A DNA stretch of 64,000 bases, from positions 131,165,973 through 131,229,972 of the forward strand of contig NC_092860.1 in NCBI RefSeq assembly GCF_032062135.1, given 5' to 3'. Source of the DNA: Pyxicephalus adspersus (taxonomy: Eukaryota > Chordata > Amphibia > Anura > Pyxicephalidae). The translations under genes were made by a program, and so were the position numbers. This document shows, in pieces, positions 45,905 through 57,734 of the stretch. The notes below the pieces were generated by a model. That model ran no database searches. It saw nothing but the letters and a program-made list of their open reading frames with translations, and had not been told where the DNA came from. The stretch's first letter is position 1. Every line of letters starts with the position of its first letter.

Positions 45905-46385
45905 CCGTATTTATTTAGTAATAAAACAGCAGCAAAAATAATAGTACAGGAGACGTTTATATCAGTGTGTGGTATAACGCAGTGCTTGAAGGGATATTTT
46001 ATTTATATTGATCAAAAGCAAAGCAAATAAAATGTAATGTAACATTTACTAGTTTTGTTTTACATATGGGCAGTATTGAAGCAAAGCTGGTGTTATAACA
46101 AGCTGCACCAATGTGAATTCTTTGTTAAAAGCTTTATTGTTCATCCACAGTCACAGAAATATTAGCATGGTATTAAAGCATATAGACCCCACTAACTGGG
46201 AAAAGCCCCAATGAGTAAGCTCAGTAGGTGGGCGATACGTGTCATGCTACATGCTCTGGTGGCATGGTATCAATGGCAGGTGGTACATTTATTGCTTTTT
46301 TTCTTTTTGCTATAGAAGACAGGTGGATCCTCTGGATACGCTGCTATTATTTGTTCAGAACTTACAAGTGAGTGCATGCCTCAAA
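45905..46385. other. unassigned DNA
   Basis: No gene or repeat is recognised. Confidence 0.35.
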
Positions 46386-47020
46386 GAGCCTAATTAATTA
46401 AAGCTGTGCAAGACTGGGGAAGACAGACTACCATGGGGAAACCTTGCTAATCTGACCAACCTGCTATAGATCTGTTTCAAAAATTAAAACTTTTGTTGGC
46501 TAACAAAGGATTTTTAGAAAATTTATTCCAGGTTTGCAAATATTTTAAATTCTGAAACAGATGCATCACAGGTTTGCCAGATCACGCCAGTTCTCTCATG
46601 ATAGTCAATATCAATGGTCACCAACCTTTGCAACCTCACAGACCACTTATTTCACGGACTCCGTACTGGGCTTGTGCGGGGAGTCATATGTCACTCAAAG
46701 GCGAAGACACTTCCCCCAGAATTATGTCATGATGCCAGAACCCGCCCACTCTCCCAATGCAGGTCTGAGCCTGCGATGGGAGATTGGGCGGGTTGTGTCC
46801 AGAGAAAAAATCCGTCCACCACTCTGAGCCTGTGATCCATACGAGAAACATGGTCCGTGGCTCTGGCCAATTGCCCCTCCCCAGTGGGGTCCTTCTCCTG
46901 ACCCCTCAGGGGGAGCGCACAGGCCAGGGCCACGGACCACCAAAATTTTTTCGCAGACTATCAGTTGGCGACTGCTGGTCTATCTTCTCCCATCTTGGAG
47001 AGCTTTGATAAATCAGGACC
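46386..47020. mobile_element. GGGCCTGATTTATTAAAG MITE carrying a hAT insertion
   Basis: The left end GAGCCTAATTAATTAAAGCT and right end AGAGCTTTGATAAATCAGGACC belong to the family seen at 48.2 and 48.8 kb. AAA flanks both ends, fitting a 3-bp target duplication. The inside has 'caggtttgc' and 'ggtttgccagatcacgccag'. A hAT element at 46612-46977 splits the right arm. Confidence 0.8.
46612..46977. mobile_element. hAT-type MITE nested in the MITE
   Basis: The ends CAATGGTCACCAACC and AGTTGGCGACTGCTG match those of 24125-24473 in reverse orientation. The target copies GTCAATAT and GTCTATCT agree at six of eight positions. The removed sequence joins cleanly into the host MITE ('tgatagtctatcttctcc'). 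Frames across the element on both strands are not genes. Confidence 0.85.
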
Positions 47021-48179
47021 AAAGAGTAGAGTTTTCACCTTGTATACCAGGAAATTATTATGAATTTTGGATCAATTATATTTATTTTTTACATTTACTG
47101 ATTTTTTAATTGATGTTTTATTCATTTGTATTTGTGTTAAATTCTCATATTACAAATATAGTCTTGATCCTTCTCCTGGTAATCTGTGACTAACTACATA
47201 CTTGTTTCAGGACAGGTAGCTGGAACCTTCATAGCTTACCTCTTCATTGAAGCATTCACTAAAAACCAGTGTAGAGTTGGAGAGTTACAACTTTCATCTT
47301 GTAATGGAATATTCTAATGAAACAAATTTAAAGGTAGATGAGCTCCATAACTCATCTAATTGGGGAACACAAGAGTTTATCCTAGCATCTACTATACAGA
47401 GAGCCATAATTACATAAGATATAACTAATTATTTCCAGGTAAAAATTATGTGCTGACACCAATTTGTGAATAAATTGGGAAGTCCATAAGGCAATTTAAG
47501 AGGCTACTTAATTGGTCGTAGCTCCATGTAAAAAAATAAGCAAGGCTATCCTCCCCCTCAATTACAGTTGAAGTTGTAAGATTGGGAATTTCTGAAAGAG
47601 AGCCCATTAGTAGATACGCTGCAAAAATCAGTCACAGTGCTCATCGGATTTCCTGCCAGTGAGAGGACAAAAAATGTTCATCATCCACAGTAATGATTAT
47701 GAAAGTACCGAGTTAAAATCACATTTTATCCATATCAGTTATAGTGTAGTAGCTTTAAAGCACAAAATGTAAAGTGTTTTAAAAAAAGTAATACAATTCA
47801 ACAAAGTTAATCTGTACATTTCCACACCTACATAAATATTTTATAAAGAAAATATTTTAACAAGACAATTTTATTATGATGTATTGCAATTTTAAATAGA
47901 ATGTATAGTAAATCTCAATCTAATATCTTTTTAAATTTACAAGTAAAAACCTTAGCTTAATGAAGGAATTCCAAGTAATATGTGTTAATGTTTAAAAAAC
48001 CTTGCTTCCATGTATATTTTAGAAAATTAGAATTTAGGCATGTTGATCAACATAGGTCCTTCCTGCTTTGCGGTGGTATACAGAGGCAATGGGTAACAAC
48101 TTCTTACCACAATGGAAGTCAGTTATTTTGAAGAATGGAATCAGAATAGAAGGCTTTAATTCCTTAACATCAATAAATT
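47021..48179. other. unassigned DNA
   Basis: No gene or repeat is recognised. The part 47580-47770 is repeat-free. Confidence 0.35.
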
Positions 48180-48402
48180 GGGCCTGATTTATTAAAGATC
48201 TTCAAGGCTGGAAGGATCCACTTCCATCAGTGAAGCTGTGTGATCCAGCAAACCTGGAATGGATTTCTTCAAAGTAATTTGCTATTTGATATCAAATATT
48301 TTGAATCGTGGACCAGTTCCATTCCAGGTTTGCTGGATCACCCAGCTACACGGATGAAAGTGTATCCTCCCCAGTCTTGGAGAGCTTTAATAAATCAGGC
48401 CC
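48180..48402. mobile_element. GGGCCTGATTTATTAAAG fold-back MITE, copy 1
   Basis: A 223-bp fold-back. The left arm GGGCCTGATTTATTAAAGAT is mirrored by TTTAATAAATCAGGCCC, and the pairing continues through 'ccagcaaacctggaatgg' / 'ccattccaggtttgctgg'. ATT is duplicated on both sides. Three-base targets suggest PIF/Harbinger. Confidence 0.9.
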
Positions 48403-48770
48403 ATTATCTCAGAAGGTGTTAAAGTGTAACTCTGTAATTTTTTGATTAAGTGTAAGTGAAATTTTTTGATTAAAAAACAAACAAACTTTATTGCTTGTTC
48501 CTAGAACGAGCTGCTTGTTTACCATTGCTCATTTCTGAATAGGAGTTGTTATGTTGTGGTCCTACCTGATGTGCTTTTAGTGCTGACAAAGTGTTGTCCA
48601 CATTGAGGAAAGTTGTCTGCATCTCATTCAAAGTAGTAGGCACTTAGGGAATGTGTCACTAAAATTTGAATTCCTGTTGCAAGGGGTGCCTAAAATCTAA
48701 ATGGAGAGTACTAGATCTGTCTCAGGAAGCATTAGCTTGGCTGATTTCAGAACTATACTTCTGTTTCAGT
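48403..48770. other. unassigned spacer between two MITEs
   Basis: It has a short repeat of 'attttttgattaa' at 48436-48472. No gene is seen. Confidence 0.4.
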
Positions 48771-48989
48771 GGGCCTGATTTATTAAAGCTCTCCAGGCCT
48801 GAAAAGGATACACTTTAATCAGTGAAGCTGGGTAATCCAGCAAACCTAGAATGGATCTGGTCCAGGACTGTTTTGCTAACAAATAGCAAATTATTTTTAA
48901 TAAATCCATTCCAGAATTGCCGGATCACCCGGCTTCACTAATTAAAGTTTATCCTCCGCAGTCTTGGAGAGCTTTAATGAACCAGGCCC
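48771..48989. mobile_element. GGGCCTGATTTATTAAAG fold-back MITE, copy 2
   Basis: A 219-bp relative of the copy at 48180 with the same arms and an AGT duplication on both sides. The right end reads AATGAACCAGGCCC. Confidence 0.9.
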
Positions 48990-49916
48990 AGTACGTAGTG
49001 TTAAAGACCACTACGCACTGGTAAAGACCACTTCTTCCACACAAAGAACAAAGGTTTTTCTTTGTAGCATGCTGGATTGGGAAATGCTTTTCTACTCTGA
49101 TTATTTAATGTAAGACCTTGTAGAACTCTTGAATGCTTTCATTTCAGATTATAATTGTTACCTATATTATATCAATTGTTTAATTTTTAAATTATTCAGG
49201 TTCATTGTAAACAGGACTCGTTGACCAATAGAGAACCTAATAGGTGAACGGCAGGGCCAAGCCTGACTTTTAGCTTAGACTTACGTATGACTTTAGATTT
49301 TTGGGTCCTATAATCATTTTTATTAAAATGATTAAAATTACAAATTAGAATTAAAATTTTATTTTACTTATCTTCTTACAGATAAATAGGTAACAATCTG
49401 ATTGTAAATGTTGAACATGATCATCTTATATAGCACTTATTGAATATGTCTGTTGTAGTTTACTAAACCATTCAACTAACAGACAAACGGTTGTTTAGTT
49501 TTAGGAAAAAGTGACCAATGAAGGTTTTTTTTACTGTTTTTAGATTAAGTTTAGGCAGTTCCCGTTGGAGCATATGAATAGAAGCAGCACTGGGATACAA
49601 AAAGGAGAAACTTTATTTTATTTTAAAACCTGCACGGGAGTTGTATATGATTCACATTGCTTTGACAATGTTCCATTTTATCCAAATATGGTTTAGATCT
49701 ACATTAATCCTCATTCACAGTGTAGCTGAAAGGTCTGAAACAATATTGGTATTCCCCAGTCACAAATTTTAATGGAATGATGGTTCCCCAGTAAGAAATG
49801 TACACAGAGGCTGTATGACGGAGGGAACCTTAGCAATGTGGCATATAAAGTTCTGTTTGCAGAAACATACCAGTTCAGCCATTCTCAGTGTTCCTCCAGA
49901 GAATGATAGGGGTTAT
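48990..49916. other. unassigned DNA
   Basis: No gene or repeat is recognised. Confidence 0.35.
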
Positions 49917-49992
49917 TAATAAACAGGATTATTAATAAACATGATTGATATAGTGCCAACATTTTACGCTGCGCTGTACATTAAATAGGGGC
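49917..49992 (-). repeat. SINE/LINE 3' tail, antisense
   Basis: The reverse complement reads 'tatttaatgtacagcgcagc' then 'gtaaaatgttggcactatat', the same tail as at 23082 and 41680. Confidence 0.7.
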
Positions 49993-50205
49993 TCTTCAAA
50001 CTGTGGTTGATGGACCTCCCATTTGATAATTCCTGCATAACCAACACCAATTGGTAAAGCCAGCTCCAAGACTCAGTGTACAGTGTACTGGGGCATTTTT
50101 TCCACTGACCACTAATTTATGAATTTGACTGTACCCCATATAAGGTGGGGGGTTCCTTGACACTTGAAAATTGATTTTGGGGGTCCTGAAGGGAACAGGT
50201 TCTGT
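49993..50205. repeat. decayed hAT-type element
   Basis: 'ggctcttcaaactgtggttg' and 'ggtggggggttccttgacacttgaaaattgattttgggggtcct' resemble the interior of the hAT family at 23958 and 51974. The ends are not clear. Confidence 0.45.
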
Positions 50206-50449
50206 ACTATAAGCTATAGTCTGTCATGATATTTGGCTTTAACCCCATCACATGTTTCTTTTTACATGGAACATAGAATGACATAGTGATTTACTCTTGT
50301 GTATAGGGTCTTTTTTGAATTTATATAATATTTAGTATATACAATTTATTGAAAGAGTATACAAACTATCATATCAATTGCTTCTTCTAAAATAAGTGTG
50401 CACTGTGAATTGTACATGACACTTGGGTGTCAAACAGTTTGCCTTAAGC
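50206..50449. other. unassigned spacer
   Basis: No feature is recognised. Confidence 0.4.
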
Positions 50450-50870
50450 GCCAATGTTTTCTTTATGTATAATTTAATACAGTAATAGTTTATCTACGGC
50501 AGATGGCAAATTACAACAATCTCCATCCATAATTAATTGTAAAGGACACTCAGCAAGTTACCTCCCATGATGCTCAGGTTGTAATACTTCCTTTAATCCC
50601 GGTCCCTCTCGTGTTGTTTAAAGAGGAGTAGACATAAGGTAGAGCTGTAAAACTCTACTTCCCATATTAATTTTGTTACCTCAGGCTTAATAGTCATTTT
50701 ATGGTAATTTTTTTCCAACTTTTGTAGCTATAATGTTTAATCTGTTTTTACGGTCTCATAGCTGTGTTTAATCAGGGTAATTATAGAATGTTAATTAAAT
50801 AAAATACTGCTCTGTTACTATTAAAATGTAAGTCGTGTTGCTATAAATGTAAGGAATTTATACATAGTGT
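50450..50870. promoter_or_regulatory. candidate conserved noncoding block
   Basis: Repeat-free with many TAAT/ATTA cores ('cataattaattgta', 'gcttaatagtcattttatgg', 'gggtaattatagaatgttaatta') and intact CG-containing words. No reading frame is seen. Regulatory function is inference only. Confidence 0.22.
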
Positions 50871-51458
50871 AACTCAAATGAACGTTAATGACTGTGAAAA
50901 AATATTTATTTAACGCCACTGTTACGCACTTTTGAAAATTCAACGATCTTCTTCTCCATAAGGTAATTTAAAATTGACACATTTATTTGCTTATTTTTAC
51001 TTTAGTTATTAGTAGCAAAATAAAACTGATAATCCGTGAAAAAGTTAGCAACGTAACATACAGTATATTACACAAACTATATCATTTTTTTTTATCCACT
51101 AAGATTCAGTCCTTGATCTTCTTAGTATGATAATAATATTCAATCTTCTACCCTTACTACATTTTCTCAGAATAATAATAGTATTATATATTTAACAGTA
51201 TATTATGCAGTTTTGCACGGAATGTATGCTTGAGAATTTAATTTGGAAGTATTTTCAAGGAACCATAATCTTGTATAACATTATTTAAGGAGACAATAAA
51301 GTTAAAAAAGAGATAAAGAAACTGAAACTGGAGTTAGTTTCACTGTAATAGATTATCAAAGTTTTAGATAGCCATGCTAGAGATAGTAAAAGACAAACTT
51401 TAGCCAAACAGCTCTGCCATGCAGAACATCCTTGTTTGGCAAGGCAGGAGACCTGATT
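50871..51458. other. unassigned AT-rich DNA
   Basis: No gene or repeat is recognised. The minus-strand frames at 51285-51661 overlap the next element. Confidence 0.35.
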
Positions 51459-51855
51459 AAAGCTACGTACACACTTCCAATTATTATCGTTGGTAAACGA
51501 ACGACGGACGATCCTGCACGATATCTGTGAACGATCGTATAGCACCGATCCTGTACATACAGATAACGACACGATCGTTCGTAGATATTGTACACACAAT
51601 AGATGCAATCGTTTGAACGATACAGGAAGTTACGTGCACCACAGGAACGTTCGTTCATCACGCATGCTCAGACCATGGACGATCATGGAACGATCGTACA
51701 CACGAACGATGGTCAACGATCGTCGTCCAATCCGATCCGCCGGTCCGGTCGTTCATTTCCAACAACTTTCCTCGTTCGCCGGCGTCGATTTTTGCCCAAT
51801 CGATCGTTCGTCATTCATTTTGAACGATAAAAATTGGAAGTGTGTACGCAGCTTT
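51459..51855. mobile_element. CpG-rich MITE with 3-bp ATT duplication
   Basis: The ends AAAGCTACGTACACACTTCC and GGAAGTGTGTACGCAGCTTT are inverted repeats of about 24 bp. ATT is duplicated on both sides (51456-51458 and 51856-51858). The 397-bp body is full of CGATCGT and ACGAACG words, far above the CpG level of the rest of the window. A 139-residue frame at 51490-51909 reflects absence of stops in this CG-rich body and is not a gene. Three-base targets fit PIF/Harbinger-like elements. Confidence 0.9.
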
Positions 51856-51973
51856 ATTTTTCTGCAGTTCTGTAACACTTATAGGTCATGCATCTCCAAT
51901 ATCTTGTGACTGAACAGTCCTAAAGACTTATTCTATTCTTACCTCCCATTAAACTTTTTTACTGCCCCTTCTT

Positions 51974-52275
51974 TACCATTCTCAACCAGGGTTCTGTGGA
52001 ACCTAGGGGTATATGCAATGGTTGGTGGAGGTTCCTTTTGACGAGTAACCTCCCATCTGATGGTGCTTGGACAGTTCTGTGTTTAATGCCATTTGGCAGA
52101 GCCAGTAGTATGCTGTCTAGAAGGGAGACATCTTGACTAACATTGTAAAGGGCAATCTTTGCTGGTCATCACCATGACAGGGGCAGTTTTTTAAGCGACC
52201 CTCAAATAGATTTCCCTGATACCCAAAATGTATTTCAAGGTTTCCTCTGGGATAAAAAAAACAGAGAAAGGCTCT
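51974..52275. mobile_element. decayed hAT-type element, CAGTGTTTCTCAACC group
   Basis: The left part 'ccattctcaaccagggttctgtggaacctaggggt' matches 23958 onward. The right part 'caaggtttcctctgggat' and 'agagaaaggctct' mirrors it. The exact ends and target duplication are lost. Confidence 0.6.
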
Positions 52276-53129
52276 CTTACTGAACATCTACTCACACTAA
52301 TTTGTGACTTTCATATGTGTCTGGAGTTCAGATTTAAGTAATTGAATACTCAACCCTGAACATAAAAGGTCAGTTTTATATTCCCTATGCACTTGGGTGA
52401 TTACATCAAGTCTTCTGTGAAAGTGACTGGCTAAACTCATCATGTACAGTTCAGAGACACTATGGGTCTTGTAAGCTTTTTACAACTATAAAGAAAGTGT
52501 GCAATTGCTTTTCTATTCCCAATACCCTAAAGATGCAGTAGAAAAAACTAAAGATTTAAAATATGTCAATCACTGCCAACAATCTCTTCTGTCCCTTTGT
52601 TCACCGGGCACATCCACTCATTGTGTAATTGAACTAAATTTTCATTTGGTTGGCAGAAAATTAGGGAATTATGGTACTTTCATAAATTGAAAAATATTTA
52701 TTCTTTATTAAAAGAAAATTAATTTTGCCCCAAATAGCCAATCCTTTGTAACCACCTAGTGTCATTTATGTGTTAACCTCCTCCTAAGATGCAGGGTTTG
52801 ACTCAAGTGGACAATTTCCAGAACATTTATTGTGATAGCCGTTCACCATATTCAATAGAGCAAACTAAGGTCCGGTCAAGTAGAAATATCAGCGATCAGT
52901 CTTCAAAGCCAATTCTGTTTCACCATATGAGCTTCCACACCGGTCTCATAACAAAATGAAATCCCTTCAAGCATGTGCCTACACTCTGAATGTGTATACC
53001 ATACGAGCATGTGGTGCCAGAATGAAGACCTTATGCTATTCAGAGAATTCCACAACATGTAGTAAATACTATTAATCCACCCACAAGTTATAAAAAATAT
53101 TTTTCAAACTTCTGTACAAATACAGAATA
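52276..53129. other. unassigned DNA
   Basis: No gene or repeat is recognised. Confidence 0.35.
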
Positions 53130-53612
53130 CAGGTAGTTCCTGGACTCCTAGATACGAACCGATCTTCCCTGCTCGCTCCTGTGCAGGACAGAAGCTTGGA
53201 GGGGACTGAGGTTTGCATGACTTGCAGAAGAAATCTTTTGCTAAACACAGCTGAGGTTGTGGGTGATCTTAGGGGGGTGAGCTCTTTCTGCAGCCTCTTG
53301 TAACTCTTTAATAACCAAGACAAACTCTGCAGTTGTTTCTTTTTGCATATTAAGGCACAGCTTGCTCCAGAAGTCATTGAATGTCTAGGCTCCATAAAGT
53401 TTTTTTTTTTTTTGCTTTGTTTGTGATTAACTGACAGCTGACAGTGAGGATTTTATACAGTTACTGACACCACACTGCCCAATAAAATGTTGAGACAAAC
53501 ATCTGTCCTGATTGCATTTATTAAAATAAGGTACCTGTTCCGACTTACATACAAGTTCAACTTGAGAACAAACCTACAGTCCCTATCTCAAATATAACCC
53601 GGGGACTACCTG
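53130..53612. mobile_element. TA-flanked MITE (CAGGTAGTCC family), copy 3
   Basis: The ends CAGGTAGTTCCTGGACTCCT and CCCGGGGACTACCTG are bounded by TA. A deletion removes the 'gttaaggacatc' part near the left end, and about 50 bp near 53230-53280 is not in copies 1 and 2. The long T run is at 53399-53413. Confidence 0.88.
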
Positions 53613-53839
53613 TAGCTCTAATCCATAGCAATTTCAATGTATCTTTATCAAGCTTGGAACAAATCACAGTGGCTTTTAGCCTGATAAAGATACCTTTGTG
53701 GCTTCTAATCTTGAAATGGTTCTATTTTATTTGTGCACTTAAAATTAAAGACCTATGTATTTAAGGTTTGAGCAGATGTGAAGTGTTGTTTTCAAGACTA
53801 CACAACTTTTAATAAGCTCATCAGTGAGTAATCAGTCTA
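53613..53839. other. unassigned spacer
   Basis: No feature is recognised. Confidence 0.4.
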
Positions 53840-54390
53840 AACTTTCAGTCTGTCTTCAAGATCTAATTTTTCCCTCATTAGGTGCTTTCACCTTTCCTCT
53901 CACACAACATAGTGAAAGTTAAGCAAGGCTGTCACATCAAATACACGTCTGCTTCTCCTCATCATTTCTATCTGCATAGGTTGAGTGGTGAAAGATAACG
54001 ATGAAGGCTTAGCTGTTGACTCAAATCTGAATTTGCATATTAGTAACAGTGCTGTTTAGCTCAGGTTGCATGTATAGGAATAAGTTTGGAGCAACCAATG
54101 GAACAAATTATGAAGCTATCAATAAGTTTGTGCTTGACAGTATTTGTCTGTTACTGTCAGGATGGCTGCCAACTTTTTACAAAAATTATTGCAAGGGGCA
54201 CTTAACTGTTAAGCTGGTGAAACTAAGCCTTTAATGCACAGCTCTGTCTCATAAGGGTAAGGAGCACTTCATAACTAATTATGACATGTTCATTAAACTG
54301 GATTGTATGCTGCTCATCAATTAGTATTAAGTTAAGAAACCTAGAACATCATGAATCTGATATAAAATGAATCAAATGCACAGATAAAAT
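53840..54390. promoter_or_regulatory. candidate conserved noncoding block
   Basis: About 550 bp without repeats, with homeodomain-like cores in close order ('cataactaattatgacatg', 'catcaattagtattaag', 'gcatattagtaac') and an octamer-like 'atttgcatatt'. A 61-residue frame at 54049-54234 is unrecognised. Regulatory function is inference. Confidence 0.28.
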
Positions 54391-56149
54391 GAAATACCAT
54401 GGTACTAGTCAGATGTAAATACAGTACAATACATTTATGTAAGGACAAAATTCTTTAATTTTGTTTTTTTTTGCTAATTTGTTATTGGCTCTGTTTTACT
54501 TTAAATGTATGTGTGTTTCATTTCCAAGCATCTAATGTAAGCATGATTGGTTTTTTTGAATAATTTTGAGTTTGTATACAGTATATAAAATAGTGTATAG
54601 TAAAAGCCGTGTAGCAGTCTAAACTGGTCTAAAATATATATGTACTATGTAATGCAAGAGCCTTCAGCACTTAGTCAGACTTTCTCTTTGTTGCCCTAAA
54701 TAGTCCAATACAAGAACCTCCAGTTGACAGCAGAAGTTCTATATTTTGACAGTTGAAGCTCTTTTAGATCTCTTAATTCAATACCATATAAACCTTAGTA
54801 TAAACCAAGGTTTGTTCACCTAAAAATGCCATTAGAACAAGAATCAGGTCACCCCACTAGATGGCACTGTGTTCTTAATGTAAATGTGTAACAAACTCTT
54901 GCTGTATTAGACATTATATTTTATTACATATTTTATAAACATTAGGATACAGTGCCATCTTCTTTGGACCATCAATAATGAATGAATAGTTGTATTCATA
55001 TTAATTTTATTGGCATTCTGTTGACAGTTTTGAATTTGAGCAGTTACAGCGGCATTTAATGTCGCAGGTTTATACAGGAGTTGATCCTGGTATTTATCCT
55101 GTTTTTTCCACTAAAAGTAGGCACCTTGGTCTATATTCAGATCAGTTTACATTCGAGTATATCTATGATACAGGAAATTCACTGAAAAAAGCAGTTTCTT
55201 CCTCACAAAATTAAATTGAATTAGAGTGATAATCAATAGGTCCCTTTACCATTGTACAGACAATACGCTTACAATAGCACCTTGTTTTTTGGACACAACA
55301 TCCTCTGTTGCTGTTCTTTACTTTCATATTCCTATACTACTTCTAGACTTTACACCCTGTCTAGCACAGTGCTTAATTAATAATAATAATAATAATAGTT
55401 CTACTCCAAACATTTTTGGGGACTTTTCAGGAGTCTGTCAACATAAATCAGAACTCTTTTCCCTCTGTTCTTATAGATTTGCCATTTGCCAACAATTTTA
55501 CTTATACTATATTACTTTACTTATTTATAGACAGTTAATGTTTTTTATGGGTACCTGAAGGTGTTAAACAGACTATTTGCACTTTTTTCAAAAGGAATTG
55601 TCATCTCTCTGCTTGGATTTTAGTCTCTCTGAGTTCTGCTCACAGTTTTGCAAATCTTGCTTGGAGTTTGAAGGTTGCAAACTTTGCATTAAATCCAAAA
55701 TCTTGGGAGAAGAGGGGGCTAAATCATCTTTTGTAAAATATTTGTAGGGCTAAACAAGACGCTGTAAAAATATTACAATGCCAAAATATAAATAATAATA
55801 ATAAAAAAACACAAAACGTACAGCTCAATCACACAATGACAATATGGCCACTAGCCAACCTTAGTAAAAATGGAGCCGGTTTTCGGCTGTTCTGACTCAA
55901 ATGACCGGGCACAACGGTTATGTGAACCTGTAATGTTTTTACAAAATTGTTTGCAGTTCACAAATTTGGGAATCCTGAAGATTTGACACAAACCCATTGT
56001 AATGATGAATAGTAGTTATCAATAATTTTTACTAATAATCCTTTTACTGAATGCCTATTATACCATAACAAAACATACAGAAAGCACACTGGCTAAAAAT
56101 GTATCAAAGAAAAAGAAAATTACAAAGACCTCTATGTTCCCACAAACAT
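54391..56149. other. unassigned AT-rich DNA
   Basis: It has an (AAT)n microsatellite at 55375-55396. A 110-residue frame at 55226-55558 runs through that microsatellite and has no known motif. Confidence 0.4.
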
Positions 56150-56256
56150 TCCCTTATCGGAATTTTCCAGGTTCATGTGTTTCAATAATAGTAATTGATT
56201 TCCATAAGGTAATGTTTGAGAGAATGTCAGATTCCCTGTTTTTATAAATAGAGCCC
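56150..56256. repeat. short MITE with GGGCTNT ends, copy 2
   Basis: 'gtaattgatttccataaggtaatgtttgagagaatgtcag' and the end TTTTTATAAATAGAGCCC match 22267-22391. The left end is decayed. Confidence 0.55.
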
Positions 56257-57403
56257 AAACTGAGTAAAGGAGAAGATTTTGACAGGGGTACATACCTGAA
56301 AATTTCCTGCTGGGGGTTTGAACTAAAGAGCTTTGAAGGCCATCACATAATGAGGGGATAGGATAGGAAACTTAGTCTTAATGCCCTACAACCCTTTTCT
56401 TTAAGCCCCTTATCATTCTTCATTGGATACCAGCTCACGTATAAGGGTGAGATATAAATATAGAGAAATAATATATGAAGTCTGAATACTCATGCACCCA
56501 CCATGGACTGAAATTGGATCAATACCCTCTGGCAAAACAGCTAGGTTCAATAATACTATATTGCATATATTAATCATATACAAGATTTACTTTTTAGATA
56601 AATATGCCTGTATCTTTTCCAGAACTTCATGTCCTATGACGTGTTCACATGTGAGGTCAATCGATGTAAAAGTTAAACACAGACATCAGCTCTGTGGCTA
56701 TGTGACAGGCTTGGATAATTTGAAGGAATTAGAACTATATTATTCTGTTTGCCCGACTTTTTATCTGATTGATTTTTTATTTGGTGTGACCACTGAGATT
56801 GCATTGGCGTGTAGACTCTGAAGAAGGTCGAAAGAAGAAAAAGCAGTTAAGGTTAAACCAATCAATGCAGAGTTGGGAGAAAAGTTTCTGAAACCTTAGG
56901 AGTCTTCTGAATTTTTGACATATAAGTCATAATAAAGATTCTTATTTTAGGAATAATAATTATAATTAATAATATTAATAATAATAATATTAATTATAAT
57001 AATAATAATAATTATAATAATTATAATTGCTCATCTACACCAAACAAAATGGTTAAACAATCAAGGTCACTGATGAAAAATTATGTGAACAATAACATGT
57101 TCTGTAGCGGTTATCAGATCTACACAGCAATTTAGGGATATATAAACCAAAACATTTTAGTTTATTTAGATTTTTCTGCTTAAAGCATACCTAACACCCC
57201 CCAAATAATGTAATATATCTGCAATTGCATCTTACCAGTCCTTAACTGTTGTAGTTGCCATTTGTTCTGTTTTTTCGCCTTTGTTTTACCTGGTGAACCA
57301 ATGAATAACAGATTTTCTAGGCAGCAACACTAATTACTCCACTGTATATATTGAAGCAGCCATGGTTACTATCCAAGGTGGACTCTTACCATGACAGAAG
57401 TAT
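56257..57403. other. unassigned DNA with AT microsatellite
   Basis: A mixed (AAT)/(ATT) tract with internal palindromes is at 56951-57029. A 109-residue frame at 56492-56821 shows no domain I know. Confidence 0.4.
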
Positions 57404-57734
57404 TTTATTGCATATTAGATGTCACATTTACTCTTTTTGTGATATTCTCATATTGGCCAGTAAAGTATTTACGATATATTCCATCATAAAACATGTATGA
57501 TTTTTTAACTTAATGAGCAATTTGTGACTCTTGGATCAGTTTAACTGACACCCATGATCTTTTTGGTTACTTTTGAGGGGGACATTGTACCCACTGACCA
57601 CCATGCTAATGTACTGTGAACCGTGGGTATAGTAATTATATCAGGGGTTCCCTGAAGACCAGAAAGTTATTTTAAGGGTTCATCCACACGAAAAGGTTGA
57701 GAAAGGCTGATCAGACCTGTGACATGGCTCTGAG
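57404..57734 (+). repeat. left arm of a spaced inverted repeat, with insertion
   Basis: 57404-57509 and 57715-57734 together match the reverse complement of 58668-58787 ('gccagtaaagtatttac', 'tattccatcataaaacatgtatg', then 'acctgtgacatggctctgag'). The arm is interrupted by about 200 bp with hAT-like sequence. Confidence 0.8.
57520..57709. mobile_element. hAT-type remnant inside the left arm
   Basis: 'ctgtgaaccgtgggtatagt', 'atatcaggggttccctgaag' and the right end AAAAGGTTGAGAAAGGCTG match the outer hAT at 23958-24580. The left end is missing. Confidence 0.65.

Noticed and set aside
46561..46943. Frames of 68-88 residues at 46.6-46.9 kb
   Set aside because: They lie in the nested hAT MITE and its host MITE.
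51490..51909. 139-residue plus-strand frame
   Set aside because: Lies almost wholly within the CpG-rich MITE, whose CG-rich words lack stop codons.
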